Shown here: piece after piece, positions 1 through 9,093 of the stretch
Position numbering within the stretch: position 1 is the first letter of the stretch
Layout: each line of letters begins with the position of its first letter
DNA from: Phycisphaerae bacterium
Lineage (GTDB): Bacteria > Planctomycetota > Phycisphaerae > Tepidisphaerales > Tepidisphaeraceae
DNA length: 44,376 nucleotides
Direction: 5' to 3'
Assembly (NCBI GenBank): GCA_025924315.1
Contig: JAICIO010000042.1
Coordinates: 1-44,376, forward strand
Notes under the pieces: generated by a model
The model's input: only the letters and a program-made list of their open reading frames with translations
The model's database searches: none
What the model was told of the DNA's origin: nothing
Position numbers and translations under genes: made by a program

Positions 1-506
1 CGAAGCCTGTGGGAAAGTTGCCTGCTGCGAACCGTGCTCCGCCAAGCCCCCCGAACCAGATTAACCGCCTCCGCCAAACGCAAGCTCATCACGTATCTGG
101 CCGAGGCAGCGTGAGACAAAAGTGCAGAAGTCGAGGTTGACGCAGGTTGTCAAAGGTTGACGAACGTTGACGCTTGTTGACGCGACCCGCGAAATCCAAA
201 ACGAAGCCACCGGGGGAAACGGCCAATGACCAAGTCCCAATGACCAATGCTGGAAAGGGCCAATGACCAAATCCCAATGGCCAATCAATGTCTCAATTTC
301 CTAATGACCAGTGCAGAGGGTGTGAACCGCGCGGTCCTGCGCCTTGGTGCTTGGTCATTGGCCCTTGGCCACTGGTCATTCCGATTTACCGCCATTGACC
401 GTGGTTGACCGCCGTTTACCGCTGTTGACCAGCGGAAGGAATTGGCGGAACGAACCCAGCAAAGGCGATTGGTCCACGAATCGCACGAATCTTCACGAAT
501 TGAATT
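1..506. other. Gene-poor left edge with word repeats
   Basis: No convincing complete gene is visible. Bases 1-114 are open in the plus direction to a TGA at 112-114, and another frame is open to a TAA at 62-64 with a Cys-rich tail. Either could be the 3' end of a gene cut by the window edge, but the two cannot be told apart here. The rest is repetitive DNA described separately. Confidence 0.5.
115..470. repeat. Word-array inverted repeat
   Basis: The left half (about 135-305) repeats GTTGACG-like words and then AATGACCAA/CCCAATG-like words. The right half (about 340-435) carries the complements CTTGGTCATTGG and TTGACCG. The two halves can pair loosely across a non-repetitive centre. The copies are short, variable and unevenly spaced, unlike CRISPR. 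This is one of about a dozen such elements in the window, each with different words. Confidence 0.6.
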
Positions 507-540
507 TCATTCGTGTGCATTCGTGAGGTTCGTGGCCAAT
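469..540. repeat. Inverted repeat of CACGAAT/ATTCGTG words
   Basis: The left arm (ATTGGTCCACGAATCGCAC..., 469-499) and the right arm (GTGTGCATTCGTG...GGCCAAT, 512-540) are imperfect complements around an AT-rich centre. The right arm overlaps the 3' end of the zinc-ribbon gene at 507-1145 and supplies its last nine or so codons and its stop. Confidence 0.7.
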
Positions 541-1145
541 ACCTTCGTCCCGCATTCCGGACATCGCTCCGGCGTGGCGCGGAGGTCATACCCGCAGCGC
601 GGGCACAGACCGCGGGATCGGGTGCGGTGACGTGAGAACGCTTTCAGCGCGTATGCGAGCCAGGGCGAGAGGGCGATCGCGATGAGCAGCCACGAATTCA
701 CGAGGAACACCTTTGCTTCGGTGAACTGCAACATGCCCACATCGTCGATTTCGCAGGAATAGGCGGCATGAAGAATTTCCCACGCTACGTCCGTCGGAAC
801 GAGATCGTCGGGAATTCCGCCGTGATACGTGGGCAGATCGCCCGAGCGCGTCCATACAAAGCCGATCTGGTCGGGCTCGGGAGTGGCGGGGGGATCGTCT
901 GCCTCGACGTTGCCGCTTCCCGACTCGACCCAGGCGAGGCCCACACGCCCCGCGTGTGAGTAGATCCCGATTGAGCCGATGCCCTCAGATCCCACATGCC
1001 GGCGCTGGTCATCCTCTCGGCGGAAAGAGTAACCGTATCGAATCCAATCGGTGGTGCGCACGCAGAGCGCGAGCGTGGCGATGAAAACGATCAGCGAAAG
1101 CGTCATCGTCGCAACGAACATCAGCCGGCGGAGGTATTTGAACAC
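507..1145 (-). CDS. Membrane protein with C-terminal zinc ribbon
   Basis: About 212 residues. One membrane segment lies near the N-terminus (FVATMTLSLIVFIATLALCV), followed by an exported-looking middle region. A second hydrophobic segment (SWLLIAIALSPWLAYAL) precedes the C-terminal zinc ribbon CPRCGYDLRAT...RCPECG, with two CxxC pairs. This layout is common in Phycisphaerae membrane proteins of unknown function. I chose a GTG start at 1145 because it gives the usual short basic leader (MFKYLRRLM) before the first membrane segment; the next ATG is at 1121. No clear ribosome-binding site is seen. The last residues after the ribbon (ATNLTNAHE) are encoded by the arm of the palindrome at 469-540, so the tail may be repeat-derived. 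Role unknown. Confidence 0.75.
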   Translation of the reverse strand: MFKYLRRLMFVATMTLSLIVFIATLALCVRTTDWIRYGYSFRREDDQRRHVGSEGIGSIGIYSHAGRVGLAWVESGSGNVEADDPPATPEPDQIGFVWTRSGDLPTYHGGIPDDLVPTDVAWEILHAAYSCEIDDVGMLQFTEAKVFLVNSWLLIAIALSPWLAYALKAFSRHRTRSRGLCPRCGYDLRATPERCPECGTKVLATNLTNAHE

Positions 1146-1196
1146 GTCGAGTATTGTATCGCTCGAGCGCGAAAAGGTCTTTGCGGAGAGATTATC

Positions 1197-2693
1197 TTGA
1201 GATGGAGTTGCTCGATTGCTGTTGTGCTCGTGATGTGCTTTGTGGGCTGCGCGAGCGCCCCGAAGCGCGTCACGGTTCATCCGCAGGAAGATTCCATCGC
1301 GGTATTGCACAACCCGGGGATGGGGTGGGTGCTGTACGAGAATTATCCGCTCGATCCGCACGGCAGCTCGACGCTTGTGACGCTGCCGAACGAAATGTTT
1401 CCCGAAGTAGATGCGGTGGCGGTGATGTTCGCGTGGTCGGATGTGGAGCGCGCGGATGGCGCGTTCGACTGGTCGAAGGTCGATCACGCGTACGACTACT
1501 GGAAGGCCCGCGGAAAGGAGATCCAGCTGCGGATGAGCACGGAGTCGCTGCTGTATTGGAACAAAGCGAATCCGCCCGGCGGATTGGGCGTGCCGCAGTG
1601 GGTGCTCGATCGGATGCCCGCGAGTGCGAAGCAGACGCGGACGTCGCCCGATCACATCGACTACAATGTCGTAGATGCACGCGATCCGGCTTATCGCGCA
1701 TACCTCACGCGTTTTCTGAACGAAGTGAATCGGCACTTTGATCGCAAGCGTCCCGTGACGCTGATCGACCTCCGCGGATTTGGACTGTGGGGCGAATGGC
1801 ACCAGGGGTTTCGATACCCGTCTCTCGCGGCGAAATACCAGGCGCTCGTCGGCGTGATCGATCTGTGGTGCAAGGCGTTTCCATCGCACAAGCTGGCGCT
1901 GAGCGCATCGTACGACCCCGACGCGCCCGAAGCATTGCACGATGGGCCGACGGATCGTTACGACGAAGCGTTCACGAAGCACTACGATGAATTCCTGCAC
2001 TATTCGGCGTTCGACTACGCGTTGAGCAATCCGCAGATCACCTGGCGCCGCGACGGCGCGGGCGGGGCGGTGCACACGAAGGAGCGCAAGCTGCTGAACG
2101 ACGCGCACGCGATGGGCCGCGGCCCCTTCGTCGCGGAGTTTGTGGGTGGGTATGGCGATTTCAAGAAAGGCGGCCAGCCCGCCGTCGAGTCCGCGCTCAA
2201 CGACGCGCTCACACTGCATCCGAACTATATCAACGTCCTGGGCTGGTGCTGCGGCGACGCGCTCGCGTTCATCAAGGAGCAGCCCGAGCCGTTCCATCGC
2301 GCGCTCCGCACGATGGGATATCGCCTCGTGCCGACGTCGATCGAGTATTCGAACGAGGCAAGTCGTGCCTCGCGCTTAGAAGTCAAAATGAGCTGGGTGA
2401 ATCGAGGCGTCGGCTGTGTCACGAATGCACAAAACGTGCAGTTCCTCCTGATGAATCGCGACAAACGAGTTGCTTCCATCGATGCGCGCGAAGTGTTTCC
2501 TTCGAACGATTGGATCGATGGCAAGGAGCACGTGTGGAAAGCGACGGTCGAATTCGCGGGTGTGAAAGCCGGTGATTACACGCTGTGCTTCACCTTGCTC
2601 GACCAGCCGACCCAGCGGCACGTGAGGCTGCCGATTGACCCAGACCTCGGCGATGGAGTGTATGAGATCGGCCCGTTACACTTGAACCCGTGA
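1197..2693 (+). CDS. Exported lipoprotein, DUF4832/glycosidase-like
   Basis: 498 residues from a TTG at 1197, preceded by GGAGAG at 1184-1189. The N-terminus is a lipoprotein signal with lipobox CFVG before Cys18. The mature part begins with an NPGMGW motif (residues 39-44), then WSDVERADGAFDW, which resembles the start of TIM-barrel glycosidases. GLWGEW (196-201) looks like a strand-4 segment with a candidate acid/base Glu200. The C-terminal quarter looks like a beta-sandwich (VNRGVG...CVTNAQNVQFLL). These features fit the DUF4874/DUF4832 group of putative glycosidases. It lies 23 bp before a sialate O-acetylesterase gene on the same strand, suggesting joint work on acetylated glycans. Substrate and activity are not shown. 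Confidence 0.72.
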   Translation: MRWSCSIAVVLVMCFVGCASAPKRVTVHPQEDSIAVLHNPGMGWVLYENYPLDPHGSSTLVTLPNEMFPEVDAVAVMFAWSDVERADGAFDWSKVDHAYDYWKARGKEIQLRMSTESLLYWNKANPPGGLGVPQWVLDRMPASAKQTRTSPDHIDYNVVDARDPAYRAYLTRFLNEVNRHFDRKRPVTLIDLRGFGLWGEWHQGFRYPSLAAKYQALVGVIDLWCKAFPSHKLALSASYDPDAPEALHDGPTDRYDEAFTKHYDEFLHYSAFDYALSNPQITWRRDGAGGAVHTKERKLLNDAHAMGRGPFVAEFVGGYGDFKKGGQPAVESALNDALTLHPNYINVLGWCCGDALAFIKEQPEPFHRALRTMGYRLVPTSIEYSNEASRASRLEVKMSWVNRGVGCVTNAQNVQFLLMNRDKRVASIDAREVFPSNDWIDGKEHVWKATVEFAGVKAGDYTLCFTLLDQPTQRHVRLPIDPDLGDGVYEIGPLHLNP

Positions 2694-2716
2694 GCACGTT
2701 TCGTGCGGAGGAATGA

Positions 2717-4126
2717 ATGCTGAAATCGCGTTGTCGATGGTTCGCGCTCGCCGTGATCGTCTGCTGTTCGCGCGGTGCGCTGGCGGCGCTGACGGTCGCG
2801 AGCATGTTTTCCGATCACGCAGTATTGCAGGCGGATATGCCTGTGCCCGTGTGGGGACGAGCGGCCGCAGGCGCGAAGATCACCGTGACGTTCGCGAGCG
2901 CGTCGGTCGATGCGACCGCGGATGATTCCGGCAAATGGCGAGCGACGCTTCCCGCGATGCATGCGAGCAAGGACGCCGGCGAGCTCGTCGTCAAATCGGG
3001 CGATGAGTCGAAGAAGTTCAGCGATATTCTCGTCGGCGAAGTGTGGCTCGGGTCGGGGCAATCCAACATGGTCCTGACCATGCCGAAGACATCGGATGCG
3101 GACAAGTACATCGCTCAGGGCGACAATCCGCAGATCCGGTTGTTCATCGTCGGTCGAGTCCCGTCTACTGATCCCGCGGAAAACGTGAAGGGAGAATGGG
3201 TCGTGTGCTCGCCGAAAACACTCCCGCCGTTCTCTGCTGTGCTCTACCACTTCGGACGAAACCTGAACGATCAACTGCATGTGCCGATCGGATTGATCGA
3301 CAGCGCGGTGGGCGGCACGCCGATTCAGGCATGGATGCCCGCGGACACGCTCGGCCCGTCGCCTGCAACACAGCTCAACCCGAAAGGTGTCGCGGTGCCG
3401 GCGCTTCAGCCGGATCATCTCTTCAACGGCATGATCCATCCGCTGATCCCGTACGCCATTCGTGGCGTTGTCTGGTACCAGGGTGAGAACAACGTGCAGC
3501 AGGGCGACCAATCTCAATACGCACACGACTTAAAGCTCATGGTCGATGCGTGGCGCTCGCGATGGCACGAGGGGGATTTCCCCTTTCTGTTCGTTCAGCT
3601 ACCGCCGTTCGGTAAATATCGCTCGGTGCGCACGGCTCTGCCGGAAATGTGGGAGCAGCAGACGCGCGCGCTCACAATGATCCAGAACAGTGCGATGGCG
3701 CCGACGGGCGATCTCGGCGAGCTCGACAACATCCATCCGAAGAACAAGCACGAAGTCGGCCGGCGGTTGTCGCGCATCGCGCTGGTGCGCGTTTATGGGA
3801 AGCCGAGCGAGGTGATCGAAGGCCCGATGTACAAGTCGCACGAGATTGAAGGCAGCACGATTCGGGTGCATTTCACCGGCGTGGGAAGTGGGCTGAAGTC
3901 GCGGGACGATAAGCCGCTGACAAACTTCGAGATCGCGGGCGCCGATGGGGCGTTCGTGCCCGCCGACGCAAAGATCGACGGCGACGATGTCGTCGTGTCG
4001 AGCGACAAGGTGAAGGATCCGACGATGCTTCGATTTGCGTGGGACGAGGCCGCGGTGCCGAATCTGGAAAACAAGGAAGGGCTACCGGCAACGGCGTTTC
4101 GTATTCCTCAGCCGGAGATCCATTGA
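2717..4126 (+). CDS. Sialate O-acetylesterase, SGNH type
   Basis: 469 residues with a signal peptide ending near ALA (residues 21-23). The nucleophile block GQSNM (114-118, Ser116) is followed by WYQGENN, the SASA-family signature. A late DNIHPKNKHEVGRRL segment carries the expected catalytic Asp/His. Beta domains flank the catalytic core, as usual in the family at this length. The enzyme should remove O-acetyl groups from sialic acids or other acetylated sugars outside the cytoplasm. GGAGG lies just before the ATG. The gene follows the glycosidase-like lipoprotein gene by 23 bp and probably shares its transcript. Its 3' end overlaps that of the opposing ABC ATPase gene by 19 bp. Polysaccharide rather than sialic acid may be the real substrate in a planctomycete. 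Confidence 0.88.
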   Translation: MLKSRCRWFALAVIVCCSRGALAALTVASMFSDHAVLQADMPVPVWGRAAAGAKITVTFASASVDATADDSGKWRATLPAMHASKDAGELVVKSGDESKKFSDILVGEVWLGSGQSNMVLTMPKTSDADKYIAQGDNPQIRLFIVGRVPSTDPAENVKGEWVVCSPKTLPPFSAVLYHFGRNLNDQLHVPIGLIDSAVGGTPIQAWMPADTLGPSPATQLNPKGVAVPALQPDHLFNGMIHPLIPYAIRGVVWYQGENNVQQGDQSQYAHDLKLMVDAWRSRWHEGDFPFLFVQLPPFGKYRSVRTALPEMWEQQTRALTMIQNSAMAPTGDLGELDNIHPKNKHEVGRRLSRIALVRVYGKPSEVIEGPMYKSHEIEGSTIRVHFTGVGSGLKSRDDKPLTNFEIAGADGAFVPADAKIDGDDVVVSSDKVKDPTMLRFAWDEAAVPNLENKEGLPATAFRIPQPEIH

Positions 4127-5037
4127 AGCGAGCCGGTGCTGCCGATTGCGATGGGTGAATTGCTCAAGGCGATCGCGCGCTCGCCATGGGGCAACTCCGC
4201 TTCGATCTGCCAGAACCCGCCATTGAAATGACAGCCGCGCACGCGCGCAGCCCCGGAATCGCATGGCACGAATCGCAACTGTTGCGGTCGAACGATCACG
4301 CGGTCGGCCCGATGCGGACAGCCTCGAATGGATTCCGAGCGCATTTCACTCGCCGGCCCGAGCAGCTTCGCGACCGTCAGATTAACCGGCTTGTTATAGA
4401 CGTCCGCCGGCGGACCGATCTGTGCGATGACACCGTCGTGCAGGACGGCGATCTCGTCGCTCAGGCGCATCGCAAGGTCGACCTGATGCGTCGCGAGAAA
4501 AATGCCCGCCGAGGTCGATCGCAATTGAGCGCTGAGCAGGTCGATCAGTCGATCTCTGGCCGGCCCGTCGAGCTGCGAGGTCGGCTCGTCGAGAAAGAGC
4601 CAATGCGGGCGAACGACCAGTGCGCGAGCGAGTGCGAGACGCTGTCGTTCTCCTCCGGAAAGTTCGCCCGGACGGCGCGTCGCGAGATCTTTCAGCCCGC
4701 TTCGGTCGAGCGCATCCCCGATTCGCTGCGCGATTTCGTCGCGAGAGAGCGCGCTCCCGCGCAGAACTGTTTCAAGATGCCGCCGGACCGATAGATGCTC
4801 CCATAGGCCCCCATCCTGAAAGACCATGCCGAAGGACGGTTTGGCTGCTTCGTACGCGATCGTTCCACGATTTGGTTTGAGCAACCCGGCGAGCAGCCAG
4901 AGCAGCGTCGTCTTTCCGCAACCGCTCGGACCAAGGAAAGTAAGGATCCGACCCGCGCGATGTTCGAGCGTGATCCCGCGAAGAATCGGCCGCGGGCCAC
5001 GAGCGAACTGCAGATCGTTCACGGTCACGCGCGACAT
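4108..5037 (-). CDS. Iron-type ABC transporter ATPase
   Basis: 309 residues. The nucleotide-binding domain has Walker A GPSGCGKT (36-43), Q-loop Gln74, signature LSGGE (126-130), Walker B WLFLDEP with D150/E151, and the switch His184 in LATHQ. A TOBE-like C-terminal domain starts around residue 240 (RVIVRPQQLRF). This is the FbpC/PotA/ModC layout. It is the last gene of the HEAT-VWA-transporter operon. Its ATG shares one base with the stop of the permease gene (TGATG at 5035-5039), so translation is probably coupled. It energises the fused permease upstream. Iron(III) is the best substrate guess from the partner proteins; thiamine, phosphonate or another anion remain possible. Confidence 0.88.
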   Translation of the reverse strand: MSRVTVNDLQFARGPRPILRGITLEHRAGRILTFLGPSGCGKTTLLWLLAGLLKPNRGTIAYEAAKPSFGMVFQDGGLWEHLSVRRHLETVLRGSALSRDEIAQRIGDALDRSGLKDLATRRPGELSGGERQRLALARALVVRPHWLFLDEPTSQLDGPARDRLIDLLSAQLRSTSAGIFLATHQVDLAMRLSDEIAVLHDGVIAQIGPPADVYNKPVNLTVAKLLGPASEMRSESIRGCPHRADRVIVRPQQLRFVPCDSGAARVRGCHFNGGFWQIEAELPHGERAIALSNSPIAIGSTGSLQWISG

Positions 5038-6551
5038 CAGCGGATGCTCCTTCGCAGCAGTGCCTGTAGGGTGAGAAAAATGACGACGACCCCAATGACC
5101 ATCAGCAGCAGGTCAACCGCGAGCGCCGACACCACGGCATCCGGTGCGAGGTGAATCAGCGTGTAGAGCCGCACGCCGAGCGTCGTCGGTCCGGGGCGCA
5201 CGAGAATGAGCGAAATGTCGAGCTCGGCAGCGATGAGAAGGGCCGCGAGTCCCATCGAGGCGACTAGTGCGGGGGCGCGCGGGGGAAACGCGATCGACAC
5301 CATGCGGTCGAACCACCGCACGCCGTGCAGTCGCGCCGCGAGATCTGATAATGGAGAGATACGCATCCACGCCAGAAACAGGACGAGCACGATCACGGGT
5401 GTGAAGCGTGCGACGTAGCCGAGGATCAGCGGAAGTTCCGTGTCCAAGATTCCTTGAACGGGTCGCGGGCTGAACAGCGTGATCAGGCCGAGTGCGAGCA
5501 GCGATCCGGGCACCACGAGATTGATCAGCAGCGACCAGATGCTGGCGGATCGTCGCGCTGTCGTCGCGAGTGGGATGCTTACGAGAAGTGTGATCGCTGC
5601 GCCGATCGTCGAAAGCCACACGCTGTGGAATGCCTCCTGCTGACTCTCCATAAAAGAAGCCGCGAGGTTCGACCACGTTGCCGATCGCACGACAAGGCCT
5701 GTCAGCGGAATTCCGACCGCGATCGCGATTGTGACCACGGCGACGGGCCAGGCGCGCCCGCTCGGCTCGGAATCACTTTCGCGAGAGAGAGTCCATGATC
5801 GACGCTGAAGCAATCGCGTGATCACCATCGCCAGAACGAGCGAAACAACAGCCGGCAGAATCGCCAGCACTGCGGCGCCTGCGGGATTCATCAGGGCGTT
5901 GTATTGGATCAACACTTCTGTGCCGAAGGTGTGAATGAGGAACAGGCCGGGAAGAATGTGATCGGAGAAGACGAGAATCAGCAGTAGCGCGGCGGTTGCG
6001 ACGAGCGGCGCCGTGAGCGCGGATCGCGTCAGTCGCAAACGCTCTCGCCACGAGAGGTCGAAGATCGACTCGGCAGCGCGCGACGAGCGAGTTGCGGTGT
6101 GAACGTTCGCCAGGATCAACGCCGCGATTCCGAAGTAACGGAGACCCGTGGCCCCGGCGGCGATCGGCCAGTTGTAGATCGTCGGTGTGTGCGAGCCGAG
6201 GACCCTGCGAAGTTGGTTGGTGACAACCGCGTCCGTGCCCATCGCCATGAGCCAGCCAACCCCCATCAGCGACGACGGGACGAGGATCGGCAGACACGCG
6301 AGCATCAACAGAATCCGCGAACCGAATCGATTGCGTGGGAGAGAAAAGGCGACGATGACGCCGAAGACAAGCGCGACGGTCGCCCCGAATGCGGAGAATC
6401 CGACGCTCGTGGCGAGGATCTTCCATCCGCGGACATCTCGCCACCAGTAGGCCCATTCGCCGAGCCCGCTCTGCGTCAACGTCATCGCGAAGCTTGCGAG
6501 CACAGGAAGGAGGATCAGGACAAGCAACATGCGCGTGAGCCAGCGGTTCAT
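5037..6551 (-). CDS. Fused two-domain ABC permease, FbpB-like
   Basis: 504 residues from the ATG at 6551, which overlaps the stop of the binding-protein gene by four bases (ATGA). Two homologous permease halves, each with about six membrane segments, are fused. The first covers about residues 1-250 and contains the cytoplasmic loop AAESIFDLSWRERLRLT. The second covers about 270-504 and contains the loop SDLAARLHGVRWFDRMVSIAFPP as its EAA-like motif. Such duplicated permeases are typical of iron(III) (FbpB/AfuB) and thiamine (ThiP) importers. A much longer upstream reading frame exists but lies inside the binding-protein gene and is discarded. Operon position and overlaps tie it to the ATPase and the lipoprotein on either side. 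Confidence 0.87.
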   Translation of the reverse strand: MNRWLTRMLLVLILLPVLASFAMTLTQSGLGEWAYWWRDVRGWKILATSVGFSAFGATVALVFGVIVAFSLPRNRFGSRILLMLACLPILVPSSLMGVGWLMAMGTDAVVTNQLRRVLGSHTPTIYNWPIAAGATGLRYFGIAALILANVHTATRSSRAAESIFDLSWRERLRLTRSALTAPLVATAALLLILVFSDHILPGLFLIHTFGTEVLIQYNALMNPAGAAVLAILPAVVSLVLAMVITRLLQRRSWTLSRESDSEPSGRAWPVAVVTIAIAVGIPLTGLVVRSATWSNLAASFMESQQEAFHSVWLSTIGAAITLLVSIPLATTARRSASIWSLLINLVVPGSLLALGLITLFSPRPVQGILDTELPLILGYVARFTPVIVLVLFLAWMRISPLSDLAARLHGVRWFDRMVSIAFPPRAPALVASMGLAALLIAAELDISLILVRPGPTTLGVRLYTLIHLAPDAVVSALAVDLLLMVIGVVVIFLTLQALLRRSIR

Positions 6552-7588
6552 TGGCCCACCTTGGACTGTTGCAGAAGATCGATGAGTTCCTTGCGATGCG
6601 CCGCGATGGATTTCACATCGAGCGGTTGAGGCGTGGCTTCGGCGAGCAGCTTCGCCCAAGGTGTGTGAACATCTTTCAGATCCGATCCAAGCGGAATCTG
6701 CGCCCCGGGCATCGCCGCGAGCTTTCGCTCGACTTCCGGCGAAAGCAGATAATCGATCAATGCCTTCGCCTCCGCTGGATGCGCCGCGTTTTGAGTGAGC
6801 GCGACGGTGTTCGGAATGAGCACGGCGCCGGTTGCCGCGTCCGGGATGAGAATCGCGATTGGCTTGTGTTCGAGGATGGCGTTGTTGGCATCGTCGGTGT
6901 CGGTGAGGCCGAAGCTTCGCTCGCCCGAAGCGACGAGATCGCGCACCGCGCCGTTTCCCGGCGCGATGGCGCATGCGTTGTCGGCGAGATCATCGAGCCA
7001 GCGTTTCAGCTTCTCATCACCCCACCGTTCGCGAAGTACGCCGACGTGCGTGAACGTCGTGCCGTAGTATGGCTGTGCAATCGCGCCTTGACCGTGATAT
7101 TTCGCGTCCGTGAACGTGGACAACTCCGCGGGCGGAGGCGACGCCGGGAATCTTTTGGTGTTGTAAATGAAGACGCGCAGGCGCGCGGCGAAGCCGGTCC
7201 AGCGAAGCTGGGGATCGCGGTATTGCGCCGGGATGCGGTGCGCCGCGGGGCTGTCGTACGCGGCGAGCAGGCCCATCTGCGCGAGCGACTCCGTCTGCAC
7301 GATTTCATTGTTCCACAGGACATCGCACTCGGGATTGTCCTTTCGCGCGATGAGCCGATTGATCAGCCCAGTCGTCTTCGCGGATTCAGCATCGTAGACG
7401 GGCTCGACATGAATACCGGTCTGCTGCTCGAATGCTTGAAGAATGGGTTCGGAATAAATGCGATCGAGTGCAGTAAAGATCACGACGCGGCGCTCGGGTG
7501 ACGCGTGCGCGGATTGTTCGCGGCGCGAGCAGCCTGTGAATGTCGCGAGCGCAATCAGGCAAAATGCGATGCGGAAGCGGTGAATCAT
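6548..7588 (-). CDS. Iron-type ABC substrate-binding lipoprotein
   Basis: 346 residues. A lipoprotein signal with lipobox FTG before Cys20 anchors it in the membrane. The mature protein starts with RRVVIFTALDRIYSEPIL, the first strand and helix of family 1 binding proteins. Later blocks include DVLWNNEI, the PYYGTTFTHVG segment, and GNGAVRDLVASGE followed by GLTDTDD, all seen in the FbpA/FutA/AfuA iron-binding group. The adjacent tyrosines in PYYG are candidate metal ligands, by inference only. The ATG overlaps the stop of the VWA gene (ATGA at 7585-7588) and the TGA overlaps the permease ATG. It should capture the transported ligand for the fused permease. Confidence 0.85.
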   Translation of the reverse strand: MIHRFRIAFCLIALATFTGCSRREQSAHASPERRVVIFTALDRIYSEPILQAFEQQTGIHVEPVYDAESAKTTGLINRLIARKDNPECDVLWNNEIVQTESLAQMGLLAAYDSPAAHRIPAQYRDPQLRWTGFAARLRVFIYNTKRFPASPPPAELSTFTDAKYHGQGAIAQPYYGTTFTHVGVLRERWGDEKLKRWLDDLADNACAIAPGNGAVRDLVASGERSFGLTDTDDANNAILEHKPIAILIPDAATGAVLIPNTVALTQNAAHPAEAKALIDYLLSPEVERKLAAMPGAQIPLGSDLKDVHTPWAKLLAEATPQPLDVKSIAAHRKELIDLLQQSKVGQ

Positions 7589-9093
7589 TTCTTGGGCTGC
7601 GCGTATTGATCGACGATCGCCTGGACGTCCTGCTCGTAGCGCTGGCCGAACATCGAGACGATGAGGTGACGCCAGAAGGCCTGGTCTTCCGCGAGGAGAA
7701 ACGCGGAGCCGTTGCCGTTCTCCGCGATGTGTTTCAGGTCCGGCAGGACATTTTCGCGGACGCGCTTTCCGCCGGCGAACCCGCCGGTGTCGATGACATT
7801 GATTTCCCCGCCGACTTGTTTCGCGAACGCGCTCGCGAGGCTGTAAGCGGCGTCGCGCCCGGTCCCGTGAACCGGCGCGTCAGTGACAAGAATGATGACG
7901 TTGTGCCGGCGGCGGTTCCAGCCCATGTGACTGTCGGTCGCGACGCGAAGGGCCTGGTCGATCGGCTCGGGAATGTCTCCACCTCCGCCGGCCATGACTT
8001 CATCGAGCGCGGATTGCAGCTTCTTCGTGTCGTTCGTGAGCGGAAGTGCCTTGGTCGCGCCGACGCCGTAGTCGTCGCCGTAGTCTTTAAATGCGACGAG
8101 GCCGAAACGAATCGGTGCGAGATGCGTCGCATTGTTTGTGGCACCGCTTGCGCCAAGCATTGTGTTGACGATCGACACGATCTCGCCGAAGCGTTTCTTG
8201 CTTTCCTCGATGTACGGCCCCATCGATTCGGTCGCGTCGAGTACGAAGCAGACATCGAGCCCGCGGGAGCGGATGTCGCGAAGCACGTCGTCCATTCCTG
8301 AATTGACGACCTGGATCGAAGAAGCCGCGGCGGAAGGAGCGTCGGCGACGAGCGAGTTCGCGATTGCAAGGATCGGATCGACTTGATCGCAAGAGGAGTC
8401 GACGATCGACGCGGTCGTTGGTTTGGCGGCCGCGTCATGGCCGAGCGGGCTGGCGGAGAACTGCTTCGCCAAATCCTGGTATTGCTGCGGGTCGCGCACG
8501 CGTGTGTTTTCCAGGCGCTCCAGCCAATAGAGTCGCTGCAGTGACATGAGTGTAGGAGAAAGATTCCTCAGCTTGGCGCTGTTCAGGTCGAGGATGACGG
8601 GATCGAGCACCTGATCCGCCCGTGGGACCATTCCCATGTCGCGAAGAACGCGCGATTCGCCCGCGTAACCCGCGGCGGCGGCGGGAATCTCGCGGTACAC
8701 GACACGCACCGACCGATAGAGCGCCGCGGACTTCTGAAGGAAGTTCTGCCTCGCCTTATCGTTCGCGGGAAGCGCGGCGCCGGCTCGGTGATTCAGCTCT
8801 GCTTCGAGCAGATCGAGGCGACACGCGATCGCGCGCTTGGCAGGATCGGTCGGCGCGGATTTGTCCAGCCCCGCCTGTTTCCTCAATGCGGAGATCGCTT
8901 CCATCGCGTTGGTGAAGATGGTTTGGACTTCTTTCGCGCTGTTCGATGTGCTGCTCAAACTGGAAATGGCCGAGGTAATCGCATCGTTGAGCGCCGATGC
9001 GGCGGTGACGCGCTGCGCATGCACAGGCAGGGCGAATGCTCCCGCCACAATCGCAATGCAAATCGCGATGTGAAGAAGGCGAGTGTGTTTCAA
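7585..9093 (-). CDS. Exported von Willebrand factor A domain protein
   Basis: 502 residues from a TTG at 9093. This start gives a clean signal peptide (basic KHTR, then a hydrophobic stretch to VHA) and a TTGA overlap with the upstream stop, matching the overlaps elsewhere in this operon. A GTG at 9114 is the alternative. After an alpha-helical region (about 30-270) comes a VWA domain with the MIDAS motif DATES (286-290), a GGGGDIPEP segment supplying the Thr/Asp region, and LVTDAP. The conserved set suggests metal-dependent ligand binding, though Ser2 of the usual DxSxS is Thr. VWA proteins act as adhesion or assembly modules. Coupling to a HEAT protein and an iron-type importer suggests an envelope complex. 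Confidence 0.85.
   Translation of the reverse strand: MKHTRLLHIAICIAIVAGAFALPVHAQRVTAASALNDAITSAISSLSSTSNSAKEVQTIFTNAMEAISALRKQAGLDKSAPTDPAKRAIACRLDLLEAELNHRAGAALPANDKARQNFLQKSAALYRSVRVVYREIPAAAAGYAGESRVLRDMGMVPRADQVLDPVILDLNSAKLRNLSPTLMSLQRLYWLERLENTRVRDPQQYQDLAKQFSASPLGHDAAAKPTTASIVDSSCDQVDPILAIANSLVADAPSAAASSIQVVNSGMDDVLRDIRSRGLDVCFVLDATESMGPYIEESKKRFGEIVSIVNTMLGASGATNNATHLAPIRFGLVAFKDYGDDYGVGATKALPLTNDTKKLQSALDEVMAGGGGDIPEPIDQALRVATDSHMGWNRRRHNVIILVTDAPVHGTGRDAAYSLASAFAKQVGGEINVIDTGGFAGGKRVRENVLPDLKHIAENGNGSAFLLAEDQAFWRHLIVSMFGQRYEQDVQAIVDQYAQPKK

Noticed and set aside
115-470. CRISPR array
   Set aside because: The repeated words are too short, differ from copy to copy, and have unequal spacing; no cas gene is present in the window.
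507-2297. A 596-residue open frame on the minus strand
   Set aside because: Only the 3' third (507-1145) is the real gene; the rest is the antisense of the lipoprotein gene and is Arg/His-rich without motifs.
5037-6974. A 645-residue frame for the permease
   Set aside because: The upstream 141 residues lie inside the binding-protein gene and have no motifs. The ATG at 6551 overlaps the previous stop as elsewhere in the operon.
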